From the NCBI GenBank assembly GCA_003599855.1, contig QZKG01000040.1, positions 1 through 39,328 of the forward strand: 39,328 nucleotides of DNA, written 5' to 3'. Shown here piece after piece: positions 30,974 to 38,649 of this stretch. Within the stretch, counting starts at the first letter, position 1, and every line of letters begins with the position of its first letter. The DNA is from Gaiellales bacterium (lineage in GTDB: Bacteria; Actinomycetota; Thermoleophilia; BMS3ABIN01). The notes under the pieces are model-generated. The model ran no database searches. It saw only the letters and a list, made by a program, of their open reading frames with translations, and had not been told where the DNA came from. Made by a program: the position numbers and the translations under genes.

Positions 30974-31733
30974 GGGAGAAGCCGCTGTCGTAAAGACGGG
31001 AGTCCTCCCCCTGCTGCGCCAGGGTCTCACCCACCAGGATGATCGCGGTGCGCTGGATGCCTGCCGCCTCCATGTCCGCCGCCAGGGCGCCGACGCTGGT
31101 GCGCAGGATCACCTGCCCGGGCCGGCTGGCGTTCTGAACTACCGCGATGGGGGTCTCGGGGGGGTAGCCCTCGAGCAACTGCTCCTGGACCTTCGCTGCC
31201 AGGCCCGCACTCAGGAAGACCGCCATGGTGGCCCCGTGGGCCGAGAGCCGGCCCAGTGACTCGCGCCCGGGCACCGGTGTACGCCCTTCAGCCCGCGTGA
31301 TAATGACGGTCTGGGATACCCCGGGGACAGTCAACTCGCTTTCCAGCGCGGCGGCCGCCGCGCTCAACGATGTGACCCCGGGGGCGACGGCGAAGGCGAC
31401 CCCCTCTGCCCTCAGCCGCGCTATCTGCTCCTTGATGGCGCCATAGAAAGCGGGATCGCCGCTGTGGAGGCGCACCACCCGCCTGCCGGCGCGGTACCCC
31501 GCGACCATGGCGGCGACGATGGCGCCGAGGTCCATGCCGGCGCTGTCCATGAGCTCCGCCCCGGCGCAATGGCTGAGGAGGGCTGGGTCCACGAGGGAGC
31601 CGGCGTGCACCACCAGGTCCGCCTCCTCCAGGAGGCGCTTGCCCTTGAGGGTGATGAGCTCGGGGTCGCCCGGCCCGGCGCCCACGAACCAGACGGTGTT
31701 GTCCTTGCCCCTGGAGGATGCCGCAGCCATCAC
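30945..31733 (-). CDS. cobM: Precorrin-4/cobalt-precorrin-4 C11-methyltransferase
   Basis: SAM-dependent methylation of the corrin ring at C11 (CobM/CbiF). The 262-residue protein has the tetrapyrrole methylase landmarks: NTVWFVGAGPGDPELITLKG, ADLVVHAGSLVDPALLSHC, VVRLHSGDPAFYGAIKEQI, VAPGVTSLSAAAAAL, ITRAEGRTPVPGRESL and FLSAGLAAKVQEQLL. The AGSLV and GRTPVP segments are characteristic of the C11 enzyme. The start overlaps the cobI stop by 4 nt and the end overlaps cbiGH by 29 nt. Confidence 0.94.
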   Translation of the reverse strand: MMAAASSRGKDNTVWFVGAGPGDPELITLKGKRLLEEADLVVHAGSLVDPALLSHCAGAELMDSAGMDLGAIVAAMVAGYRAGRRVVRLHSGDPAFYGAIKEQIARLRAEGVAFAVAPGVTSLSAAAAALESELTVPGVSQTVIITRAEGRTPVPGRESLGRLSAHGATMAVFLSAGLAAKVQEQLLEGYPPETPIAVVQNASRPGQVILRTSVGALAADMEAAGIQRTAIILVGETLAQQGEDSRLYDSGFSHGYRKSDEG

Positions 31734-32470
31734 CGGCCACCCGCTTCCGGCCGGATCCAGAGGATTGAAAAATATGGCAGCCGCGACGCGGCGTCACGGT
31801 CGACCGAGGTCAGGACCTCCTGCCGTTCGCCGCCGAGCTCGATGGCTGCGCGGGCGCGGCTGAACGCGCCGGCGCTCTCCAGCAGGCTGAGGGTGTCGTC
31901 CGGGAGCGACCGCGGCTTGATGATGACCAGCGAGGCGCCGATCTCCAGCGCCGCTTCGATGCCGCGCCGGTCCCCGCCGGTGACCACCATCGTCGGCGTA
32001 CCGCCGTCAGCGATGGGCAGCCCCAGCGCGGCGGCCATGGCGCTCATGGCCGGCACGCCGCTCACCACTTCCACCTCGCCGGGAAAACGCTCCGCCAGGT
32101 AGCCGAAGGTACTGTAGAAAAGAGGGTCTCCCAGGGACAGGTAGACTACATCCTCTCCCCCCGCCGCCGCTGCGGCTATGGCTTTGGCGGCCTCCGCATG
32201 TGCTTCCTCCAGCTCCCCACGGTCGCGTACCATGGGCATGGTGAGGGGCAGCAGGCGCGCCGCCGGGGCCAGGTGGCGCCTGATCGTCTCCAGGGCGCGG
32301 CTGGCGGCGCCTTCCCGGTTCACGGGGAAGGCGATGACCGGCGCAGCCGTGATGGCCTCCACGGCGGCGAGCGTCACCATGCCCGGGTCCCCGGGGCCGA
32401 CCCCCACGCCTATGAGCCGCCCGTATCCCGATTCAGCTGTCTTCCGGTCTGCAGTTCCGGCGCTGTTCAA
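31730..32470 (-). CDS. cobI: Precorrin-2/cobalt-factor-2 C20-methyltransferase
   Basis: SAM-dependent methylation at C20 (CobI/CbiL), the first methylation specific to the corrin route. The 246-residue protein contains RLIGVGVGPGDPGMVTLAAV, APVIAFPVNREG, LPLTMPMVRDRGELEEAH, VVYLSLGDPLFYSTFGYL, VVSGVPAMSAMAAALGLPI and VIIKPRSLPDDTLSLLE. The SLGDPLFYSTF block is typical of this family. It starts 67 nt after the cbiET gene, the longest gap in this part of the cluster. Confidence 0.94.
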   Translation of the reverse strand: MNSAGTADRKTAESGYGRLIGVGVGPGDPGMVTLAAVEAITAAPVIAFPVNREGAASRALETIRRHLAPAARLLPLTMPMVRDRGELEEAHAEAAKAIAAAAAGGEDVVYLSLGDPLFYSTFGYLAERFPGEVEVVSGVPAMSAMAAALGLPIADGGTPTMVVTGGDRRGIEAALEIGASLVIIKPRSLPDDTLSLLESAGAFSRARAAIELGGERQEVLTSVDRDAASRLPYFSILWIRPEAGGR

Positions 32471-32537
32471 TTCATCCGACCCTTCTCATGGCTTGCATGG
32501 ACATGATCGTTGATGGATCTTTGCAACAGACCATCCC

Positions 32538-33755
32538 TCACTCCCTGTCGCCGGTGAAGATGATCACCGGGTTATGCTCGTCCCACGCGGTCGCTTTGCC
32601 CCGGGCGATGGCTACCCGCGTCGCCTGGCGGCGCTCAAGTCCGGAGCCCGCCAGCAGCCCGTGGGCGGCCTTGCGGGTCGCTTCCAGGAACGCGGTCACA
32701 ACCAGACGCCCGCCGGGGTTGAGCGACTCCAGCACCGCGGCGAAGATGGCGTCCAGGCGGCCGTCGCTGCCGCCGATGATCGCCAGGTCGGGATGGGGCA
32801 GCCCCGCCAGGCATCCGGGCGCCTCACCACAGACCGTCTCCACTGCGGCGCCGAAACGGCGCGCGTTGGCCGCGATCAGCTCGCAGGCCTCAGGCTTCCT
32901 GTCGATGGCGATGACCCGGGCGCGCGGCTCCAGCAGGGAGCACTCGATGCCATAGGAGCCGGTGCCGCTGCCCACGTCCCAGATCACCCCCCTGTCCGCC
33001 GGCCGCGCCTTGGACAGGAGTACGGCCCTGACCTCGCTCTTGGAAAGGGGTATGCCCTCGCCGCGCAGCCACAGATCGTCAGGTATGCCCGGCGCGGCGG
33101 CATCCGCATCCGCCGGCGCGGCCGCCCGCATGACCCCGTCGGGAAACACCAGCAGCAGTGAGTTATCGTGAAAACCTGCCACGGAAGCTTCCTCAAGTGT
33201 TCCTTCCCACACATCTTCCCCCCCTGAGCCGAGGCGGGATCCCACCACCGCCCGGCCGACGCTCCCGCCCTCCACCAGCGTCCGTGCCACCCGCTCCGGC
33301 GTATTGACCCGGTCGCAGAAAAAGACTGTCGGTCCCTCAAGCGCCAGGCCTCCGCCGGGCGCAGGCCGCCCGTGCAGGCTGACCAGCTTCCAGCCATCCC
33401 AGGGCTCCGCCACCCTCGCCGCCAGCAGCTGCACCGAGGAGATGCCGGGAAGTACCACCAGCTTGCCGGCGAAGTCCCGCTTTAAAAAAGGCAGGATGCT
33501 GAAGCAGCCGGGGTCGCCGCTGGCCAGGACGCAGACGTCCTCCTGCTCCAGCCGGTCGGCGATGAAACGCCGCGCCGCCTCCAGGTCGTGGTCGATGACG
33601 TGCGTCACCGCGCCCGCGGGGGCCAGCTCCAGGAGCCTCTTGCCGCCGGCGAAGCTGCGGCAGCCTGAGATCGCCCGGTGCGCCTCTTCAGTCAACTGGT
33701 CCTCACCGCCGCTACCGGCCCCCACGACGAAAAGCCTGTGTCTGGACCCAGCCAC
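32538..33755 (-). CDS. cobL: Fused precorrin-6B C5,15-methyltransferase (decarboxylating), CbiE-CbiT type
   Basis: 405 residues joining both activities that methylate C5 and C15 and remove the C12 acetate carboxyl. CbiE covers about 1-205 (HRLFVVGAGSGGEDQL, AGGKRLLEL, VLASGDPGCFSILPFLKRDF, VLPGISSVQLLAARV and WKLVSLHGR). An Ala/Pro/Asp linker covers about 210-228. CbiT follows at about 230-400, with LSKSEVRAVLLSKARP, a Rossmann SAM-binding site DVGSGTGSYGIECSLL (260-275), AIDRKPEACELIAANARRFG and NPGGRLVVTAFLEAT. Its start is 3 nt after the cbiD stop. This is the same domain order as CobL of the aerobic route, used here beside anaerobic-route genes. Confidence 0.94.
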   Translation of the reverse strand: MAGSRHRLFVVGAGSGGEDQLTEEAHRAISGCRSFAGGKRLLELAPAGAVTHVIDHDLEAARRFIADRLEQEDVCVLASGDPGCFSILPFLKRDFAGKLVVLPGISSVQLLAARVAEPWDGWKLVSLHGRPAPGGGLALEGPTVFFCDRVNTPERVARTLVEGGSVGRAVVGSRLGSGGEDVWEGTLEEASVAGFHDNSLLLVFPDGVMRAAAPADADAAAPGIPDDLWLRGEGIPLSKSEVRAVLLSKARPADRGVIWDVGSGTGSYGIECSLLEPRARVIAIDRKPEACELIAANARRFGAAVETVCGEAPGCLAGLPHPDLAIIGGSDGRLDAIFAAVLESLNPGGRLVVTAFLEATRKAAHGLLAGSGLERRQATRVAIARGKATAWDEHNPVIIFTGDRE

Positions 33756-33758
33756 GAG

Positions 33759-34922
33759 TCACGCCTTCCCGACGATGTCGCCCCGGCTGTCCGTGAGCAT
33801 CACCCGGGCCCGGATGCCGTAGCGCTCTTTCACCGCCGCGGCCACGCGCGCAGCCGCCAGGTCCAGGACAGCCGCCTCTCCTGCCTTGATGATCCTGCGG
33901 ATGGCTGCCTCGGTGGTGGGGAGGCTCTCAAGCGCCGCCGCGCGGCGGTCAGACCAGCCGATCTCACGGGCACAGTCGGCCAGCACGTCCAGGGGCATAG
34001 AGGAGCGCCGCGAATGGGTGTCGAAATCCCCCCGGGCCAGCTTGGCGACCTTGGCTGTGTGCCCCAGGATGGTCACCGACCCGTAGCCGCGCTCTCCGGC
34101 AGCTTCCAGCATCATCCCGATGAAATTGCCGGCATGGACGATCGTCTCCCGGGCCATGCCAGCCTTCACGGCGGCGCGCTCGCCCTTGGCTCCAGGCACA
34201 AGCACGGGCCTCTTGACCCCGGCGGCGCGGGCCACGTCCAGCTGCGGGATGAGCGACTTCTGGTAGGCCTCCTGGGACCAGGGCTCGACCCGCCCGGTGG
34301 TGCCCAGGACACTGAGGCCGCCGACGATGCCCAGCCGCGGGTTGAAGGTCCGCCCGGCCAGCTCCTCGCCGCCGGGAATGGACACGGTGATGTCCGCCCC
34401 GCGAGTCAGGACCTTCCTGACCTCGTTGAGGATATGCTTGTATGGAACGGGGTTGATCGCCGCCCGGCCGGGCCTGACCGGCAGCCCCTCAAGGGTGACG
34501 CGACCGACCCCCTCGGCGCCGTCCAGGGTGAAGCGGCCGTCGAATCGGGGCGTCACACACACGAAGATCTGCAGGCCGTGGGTGATGTCAGGGTCGTCGC
34601 CGGCATCCTTTACCACCGAGCAGACCCCCTCGGCATGCATCGTGACTGTGAAGAGGGTTGCTTCGCCATTGGGCAGGGTGACCTCCACCGAACCGATCAA
34701 CTCGACGTCGCGGCGGTGGCCGTCCTCACCCCCCGATTCGCAGGGGACGTACCCCGTCGCCACCGTCATGGCCGCCGCGCGGGCCGCCGCCTGGGCGCAG
34801 GCCCCGGTAGTATAGCCCCGCCGGGGCTTGCCGGACCGCCGCTTCTTCGCGCGGGTGCGCGCCGGCTTCTTCTCCGGAGGCCCGGCGGCCATGCCGCAGG
34901 TGTCGTTCCTGGCATCCATCAT
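33759..34922 (-). CDS. cbiD: Cobalt-precorrin-5B C1-methyltransferase (CbiD)
   Basis: Methylates C1 of cobalt-precorrin-5B and is diagnostic of the anaerobic (early cobalt) route. From the ATG at 34922 the protein has 387 residues. A basic N-terminal extension (KKPARTRAKKRRSGK) precedes the family signature RRGYTTGACAQAAARAAAM. Then come KDAGDDPDITHGLQIFV, GEGVGRVTLEG-like and RPGRAAINPVPYKHI segments, GGLSVLGTTGRVEPWS and ILGHTAKVAKLARGDFDTHS. The ATG overlaps the cbiO stop as ATGA, which supports this start; an in-frame TTG at 34931 is also open. The Lys/Arg-rich extension of about 35 residues is unusual for CbiD. Confidence 0.94.
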   Translation of the reverse strand: MMDARNDTCGMAAGPPEKKPARTRAKKRRSGKPRRGYTTGACAQAAARAAAMTVATGYVPCESGGEDGHRRDVELIGSVEVTLPNGEATLFTVTMHAEGVCSVVKDAGDDPDITHGLQIFVCVTPRFDGRFTLDGAEGVGRVTLEGLPVRPGRAAINPVPYKHILNEVRKVLTRGADITVSIPGGEELAGRTFNPRLGIVGGLSVLGTTGRVEPWSQEAYQKSLIPQLDVARAAGVKRPVLVPGAKGERAAVKAGMARETIVHAGNFIGMMLEAAGERGYGSVTILGHTAKVAKLARGDFDTHSRRSSMPLDVLADCAREIGWSDRRAAALESLPTTEAAIRRIIKAGEAAVLDLAAARVAAAVKERYGIRARVMLTDSRGDIVGKA

Positions 34923-35779
34923 GTCAGACAATGGTTCTCATGCTCGTCCACGCCGCAAGGCGCTCCCATCACTCCCCCCATCCTGCGCTCCAGCTCCCTG
35001 CGGGCCATGCCCACGGTCAGCGGCAACTCGGCCAGGTCGGGGAACATGTCGAAGAGGTAGGCGATGCGCGGCAGGCGCAGGTTGCAGTCCTCGATCAACT
35101 GCTGGTCGGCGAAGACCTCCCTGAGCCCGCCCCCGACTACGACCCGGCCGCGCCTCAGCAGGCACACCCGGTCGGCGTAGAGCGGTATGAGGTCGACGTC
35201 GTGGGTGGCCATGACCACCGTCATGCCCTCGCGGTTCAGTTCCAGCAGCAGCCGCATGATCCGCTTCTCGCCCATGGGGTCGAGGCTGGCTGTCGGCTCG
35301 TCGAGGATCAGCAGCCGCGGCTTCATCGCCAGCACCCCGGCGATGGAGAGGCTCTTCTTCTGGCCGTAGCTCAAGTGGTGGATCGGCCGGTCCAGCAGGT
35401 CGCTGATGCCGACGCGCTCGGCGGCCCAGCTGACACGGCGGCTCACCTCATCCCCGTCCAGGCCCAGGTTACGTGGCCCGTAACCGATGTCCTCCCGCAC
35501 CGTGGGGGCGAAGATCTGGTCGTTGGGGTCCTGGAAGACGAAACCGGTGAAACGGTTAACCTGCTCGAAACTCTTCCTGTCCACCGTGAGTCCGCCTACC
35601 AACACCGAGCCAGGCGGGCTCTTCAGCAGGCCGTTGAGCTGTCTCAGCAGGGTGGATTTCCCGGAGCCGTTGGCCCCCATGATGGCCTGGAAGGAACCCT
35701 CAGGCACCGACAAGGTCACGTCGTCGAGGGCCCTGGTGCCATCCGGGTAAGTGAAACTGAGCTTTGAGACCTCGATCAC
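34919..35779 (-). CDS. cbiO: Energy-coupling factor cobalt transporter ATPase (CbiO)
   Basis: ABC ATPase powering ECF-type cobalt uptake. From GTG at 35779 it has 286 residues: VIEVSKLSFTYPDGTRALDD, Walker A GANGSGKST (35-43), Q-loop FVFQDPNDQIFAPTVREDIG, ABC signature LSYGQKKSLSIAG, Walker B LLILDEPTASLD and the switch His in MATHDVDL. The frame is open another 77 codons upstream, but that stretch is the cbiQ sequence read out of frame. The GTG overlaps the cbiQ stop by 4 nt (GTGA) and a G-rich stretch precedes it, so the start is well supported. The stop overlaps the cbiD start by 4 nt. Confidence 0.96.
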   Translation of the reverse strand: MIEVSKLSFTYPDGTRALDDVTLSVPEGSFQAIMGANGSGKSTLLRQLNGLLKSPPGSVLVGGLTVDRKSFEQVNRFTGFVFQDPNDQIFAPTVREDIGYGPRNLGLDGDEVSRRVSWAAERVGISDLLDRPIHHLSYGQKKSLSIAGVLAMKPRLLILDEPTASLDPMGEKRIMRLLLELNREGMTVVMATHDVDLIPLYADRVCLLRRGRVVVGGGLREVFADQQLIEDCNLRLPRIAYLFDMFPDLAELPLTVGMARRELERRMGGVMGAPCGVDEHENHCLT

Positions 35780-36582
35780 CGGCCCCACCCACCCAGGGAA
35801 AGGAAGATGAGCGCGGCCACCAGGGCAGCCGCCGCCAGGCCCGCTATGAGATCCAGGCGGCCGGGGGCGGGCAGGGAACCGCCTTCGAGCGGACCAGCGC
35901 CCCGGCAGCGCATCGCTTCCGAGGAACGCAGGCCCCGTTCGTAGACGCGCATGAACAGGGCTGCCCCCAGCATGCGGCTCGACGCCAGCCCGTTGCGGGC
36001 CGAGGCCCACCCCAGGCGCGAACGCTGGGCCTGCCGCATGCGCGACAGCTCGTCATATGTGTCGAAAAGGTAGCGGTAGACTGTCTGGGTCAGTTCGACG
36101 AAGGTCGCCGGTACCCGGAACCACCTGAGCGCCTGGCAGATGCGGTTGATGGGCGTGCTGACCCCGAGCACGACCACCACCAGCCCGCCGGCGACGATGC
36201 GCAGCGCCAGGTAGAGGCCATGGAGCAGCCCCTCCCGGTGGAGGTCCACCGGGCCGATGCTGGCCAGCACCGACCCTCCCGCGAACACCGTCTGCGAGGC
36301 CACGGCGAAGAGGGCGAAGGAGGCCGGGAAGGCCACCGCCACCAGCTGCCGGCGGTAGGGGATGCTGCCCGCCGTCATCAGGAGCGCCATCGCCAGGGCG
36401 ATCAGCGCTGGCACCAGGTAGGTCTTGCAGGCGAGGTTCACCACCAGCAGGGAGGCGGCGCCGGCGATCTTCACGCGGGGGTCTACCCGCGACAACGGTA
36501 TGCCGCTCCAGGCGATGCTGTCGCCGTATCTATGTGAGGCTCCGCCCAGCGTTCTCCCTTCCTCTCTCCGCTGCCTTTTCAC
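35776..36582 (-). CDS. cbiQ: Energy-coupling factor cobalt transporter transmembrane protein (CbiQ)
   Basis: Membrane T-component that couples CbiO to the substrate-binding CbiM. The 268-residue protein has the family N-terminus (SGIPLSRVDPRVKIAGAASL), four to five hydrophobic helices, and a cytoplasmic coupling region (FDTYDELSRMRQAQRSRLGW, then ERGLRSSEAMRCRGAG) holding the conserved Ala-Met-x-x-Arg-Gly motif. It ends with another helix (LDLIAGLAAAALVAALIFLS). The ATG at 36582 lies inside the upstream cbiN-like gene, a 53-nt overlap. No ATG or GTG closer to the conserved part is available, so the long overlap appears real. Confidence 0.94.
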   Translation of the reverse strand: MKRQRREEGRTLGGASHRYGDSIAWSGIPLSRVDPRVKIAGAASLLVVNLACKTYLVPALIALAMALLMTAGSIPYRRQLVAVAFPASFALFAVASQTVFAGGSVLASIGPVDLHREGLLHGLYLALRIVAGGLVVVVLGVSTPINRICQALRWFRVPATFVELTQTVYRYLFDTYDELSRMRQAQRSRLGWASARNGLASSRMLGAALFMRVYERGLRSSEAMRCRGAGPLEGGSLPAPGRLDLIAGLAAAALVAALIFLSLGGWGR

Positions 36583-36826
36583 CGAACAGCCTGCGCCACT
36601 GGTAACCGGCCAGAAAACCGGCCGCGGCTCCGCCCGCCAGGAAGAGGAAGAGCAGCAGGTCCCCCTCGATCTCCCAGGGCAGCACCTGCGCCTCCTCCAC
36701 GCCCGCCTTCTGCGCCAGCGGGTCGGCGGCGGCCTCGGTTATGTCCCCCTCCCATTCGGATGCGGTCGCCAGCACCCCGGCGAGGAACACGGCGACCACC
36801 AGACCAGTTATGATCCATCTTCTCAT
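36530..36826 (-). CDS. cbiN: CbiN-like small membrane subunit of the cobalt transporter
   Basis: A 98-residue protein with two membrane helices (about 4-22, RWIITGLVVAVFLAGVLATA, and about 55-75, LLLFLFLAGGAAAGFLAGY) around an acidic outer loop (SEWEGDITEAAADPLAQ). Size, topology and its place between cbiM and cbiQ match CbiN, which assists CbiM in cobalt capture. The loop sequence diverges from classic CbiN and resembles the PDGLE-type C-terminal domains found in related transporters. The start overlaps the cbiM stop by 4 nt and the 3' end overlaps cbiQ by 53 nt. Confidence 0.8.
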   Translation of the reverse strand: MRRWIITGLVVAVFLAGVLATASEWEGDITEAAADPLAQKAGVEEAQVLPWEIEGDLLLFLFLAGGAAAGFLAGYQWRRLFGEKAAERGRENAGRSLT

Positions 36827-37482
36827 GGCTGCAGCTCCACCCCCTTGAGGATATCCGCGCGCTGGCGGTTGATGAAGACTACCACGCCCGCGGTGAACAG
36901 GCCCTCCGCCAGGGAGAGCGGCACCTGGGTGGGCAGGAACGAGGCGAATGCGGTCGCCCAGACCACCAGGACAGACTCCTGCCCGTGCAGTCCGAGCGCC
37001 AGCTGCAGCGAGGTGACGCCGTAGGTCGTCATGTCCCCCACCACCCCGGCCAGTCCGGCGGCGATGCCCAGGCCCGCACCCAGCCGGCGCGATAACCTGA
37101 AGGCTCCGAAACCGGCGAAAGAACCGGCCACCGCCATGGAGATGATGTTGGCTCCCCAGGTCGTCAGACCGCCGTGGGCGAAGAAGAGCGACTGCAGCAG
37201 GAGCGCCACCGACCCCAGCACTGAGGCCGTGAGCGGTCCCAGCAGGATCGCGGCCAGGGGCGTGCCGCAGGGATGGGAGACCGTGCCCACGCCCGGCACC
37301 GGCACCGGCAGCAGCGATATGATGAATACGAACGCCCCCAGGAGCCCCAGCATGGCCTTGTACTCCGGGGCTTCGTCTATCTTGCGCTTGAGGCGCGCCA
37401 CCCCGGCGCCGATGACAGCCAGCGCCGGCGCGTACCAGGCCGCCGCCTGCTCCACCGGCAGCATTCCTTCAGGTATGTGCAT
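36823..37482 (-). CDS. cbiM: Energy-coupling factor cobalt transporter substrate-binding permease (CbiM)
   Basis: Membrane S-component that binds Co2+ through its N-terminus. The 219-residue protein begins MHIPEGMLPV. The free N-terminal Met-His is the known metal ligand, and a second conserved His lies in GVGTVSHPCGTPLAAILLGP. Further conserved blocks are LQSLFFAHGGLTTWGANIIS, MAVAGSFAGFGAF and VPLSLAEGLFTAGVVVFI. A strong ribosome-binding site (GGAGG) lies about 8 nt upstream. It begins the cbiMNQO transporter block. The 108-bp region upstream has no sign of a cobalamin riboswitch. Confidence 0.96.
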   Translation of the reverse strand: MHIPEGMLPVEQAAAWYAPALAVIGAGVARLKRKIDEAPEYKAMLGLLGAFVFIISLLPVPVPGVGTVSHPCGTPLAAILLGPLTASVLGSVALLLQSLFFAHGGLTTWGANIISMAVAGSFAGFGAFRLSRRLGAGLGIAAGLAGVVGDMTTYGVTSLQLALGLHGQESVLVVWATAFASFLPTQVPLSLAEGLFTAGVVVFINRQRADILKGVELQP

Positions 37483-37590
37483 AGTTGTTTCCTCCAGTTC
37501 AAAAGTCGTTGGTAACGTGAACTCAAGTTCTTCGAAACCTGACGCTGCCTCTCGCCGGACAGCCTGAAACCTGCTCCTGTTCTTTTTTCC

Positions 37591-38649
37591 TTACGCCAGC
37601 CTCACCAGCGCGTTGAAGATGGCGGCGGCGATGTTGCTGCCGCCCCGGTTGCCGGGCAGGGCGATGTAATCGAGGCCCGAGGCCGCCAGCTCCGCCTTGC
37701 TCTCGGCAGCGCCCACGAAACCCACAGGCACGCCTACGACCAGCGCCGGCCGCGCCCCTTCCTCCCGCGCCAGCCGCAGCAGCTCAACAAGGGCAGTGGG
37801 CGCGTTACCGATGACAACGATGGCGCCGTCCAGGGCCGCGTTGTCCCGGGCGTGACTTTGGCGGAACGCCGCCGCCCCCCGGGTGATGCCCGCGGCCGCC
37901 GCCAGACGCGCGACCTCTTCCAGGGCGATGCCACAGGTCACCCTGAGGCCCGCACGCGCCGCTGTGGGCTCGATGCCCGCGGCCACCATGTTGACGTCGC
38001 AGAAGACCGCCGCCCCGGAACCGATAGCCGCCCGCGCCGCATCGATGGCCCCGGCGGAGAACTCCAGCGCGTCCGCCAGGCGGGGGTCGCCAGTGGCGTG
38101 GACCACCCGCCGCGCCACCTCGTAGCGCGGGTCGGCGGGGTCTTCCGGCTCCACCAGCCGGTCGATGATGTCGAAACTCTCGCTCTCGATGGGGTGCTGC
38201 CCCAGGGGCGCCACTCCCCCTGCCACGTCCGCCCCGGCTCCCGCTTCCGCCGGCCCCAGGCCTGCTTCCCCCAGCCGCTCGGCTACCAGGCTCACCAGGC
38301 GGGCATCGGTGCCCAGCGCCGCCGTCAGAGTGAAAGTCACTTCGGGCAGGTCCGCCCGGAGCTCATCTATCTCCTCCGGGATGTCCCTCAGCATATGGTT
38401 GCCATCGAAGAGGAAGTAAGGAGCTATGTAGATGTGCCTGACGCCGTCCGCAGCAAGCTCCCGGCAGCGCTGGGCCAGGCCCGGCTCGTTGAACTGCAGG
38501 AAGGCCGGCACCACGGGGCAGTCCAGCCTCCCGGCCAGACGGCCGGCAACCCACTCAAGGGGCCGGCCTGAGTCGGCCGCCCGGCTGCCGTGGCCGAGGA
38601 TGATCACCGCCTTCTTCTCACTGCTTTCAGCCGGGGAGTCAGGCCGCAC
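37591..38649 (-). CDS. cbiXC: Fused sirohydrochlorin cobaltochelatase (CbiX) and precorrin-8X methylmutase (CbiC/CobH)
   Basis: 352 residues joining an early and a late step of corrin synthesis. The CbiX half (about 12-130) is of the short single-domain type: VIILGHGSRAADSGRPLEW with His20, PAFLQFNEPGLAQ, IYIAPYFLFDGNHMLRDIP with His85, both likely in metal insertion. A Gly/Ala-rich linker covers about 130-155. The CbiC half (155-352) has SFDIIDRLV, YEVARRVVHATGDPRLAD with the catalytic His184, VFCDVNMVAAGI, IVVIGNAPTALVELLRL, PALVVGVPVGFVGAAESK and LPGNRGGSNIAAAIFNAL. It inserts Co2+ into sirohydrochlorin and later moves the C11 methyl to C12. The start overlaps the cobB stop by 11 nt. Confidence 0.93.
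   Translation of the reverse strand: MRPDSPAESSEKKAVIILGHGSRAADSGRPLEWVAGRLAGRLDCPVVPAFLQFNEPGLAQRCRELAADGVRHIYIAPYFLFDGNHMLRDIPEEIDELRADLPEVTFTLTAALGTDARLVSLVAERLGEAGLGPAEAGAGADVAGGVAPLGQHPIESESFDIIDRLVEPEDPADPRYEVARRVVHATGDPRLADALEFSAGAIDAARAAIGSGAAVFCDVNMVAAGIEPTAARAGLRVTCGIALEEVARLAAAAGITRGAAAFRQSHARDNAALDGAIVVIGNAPTALVELLRLAREEGARPALVVGVPVGFVGAAESKAELAASGLDYIALPGNRGGSNIAAAIFNALVRLA

Noticed and set aside
33678..35060. Long plus-strand open frame (460 codons) opposite cbiD and cbiO
   Set aside because: It lies wholly antisense to well-identified cobalamin genes, has no recognisable domain, and is the kind of long shadow frame expected at this GC content.
37483..37590. Cobalamin riboswitch upstream of cbiM
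   Set aside because: The gap is too short for a full riboswitch and I cannot find the B12-box pattern. It has only a short direct repeat of GAAACCTG (37534 and 37566) and the cbiM ribosome-binding site.
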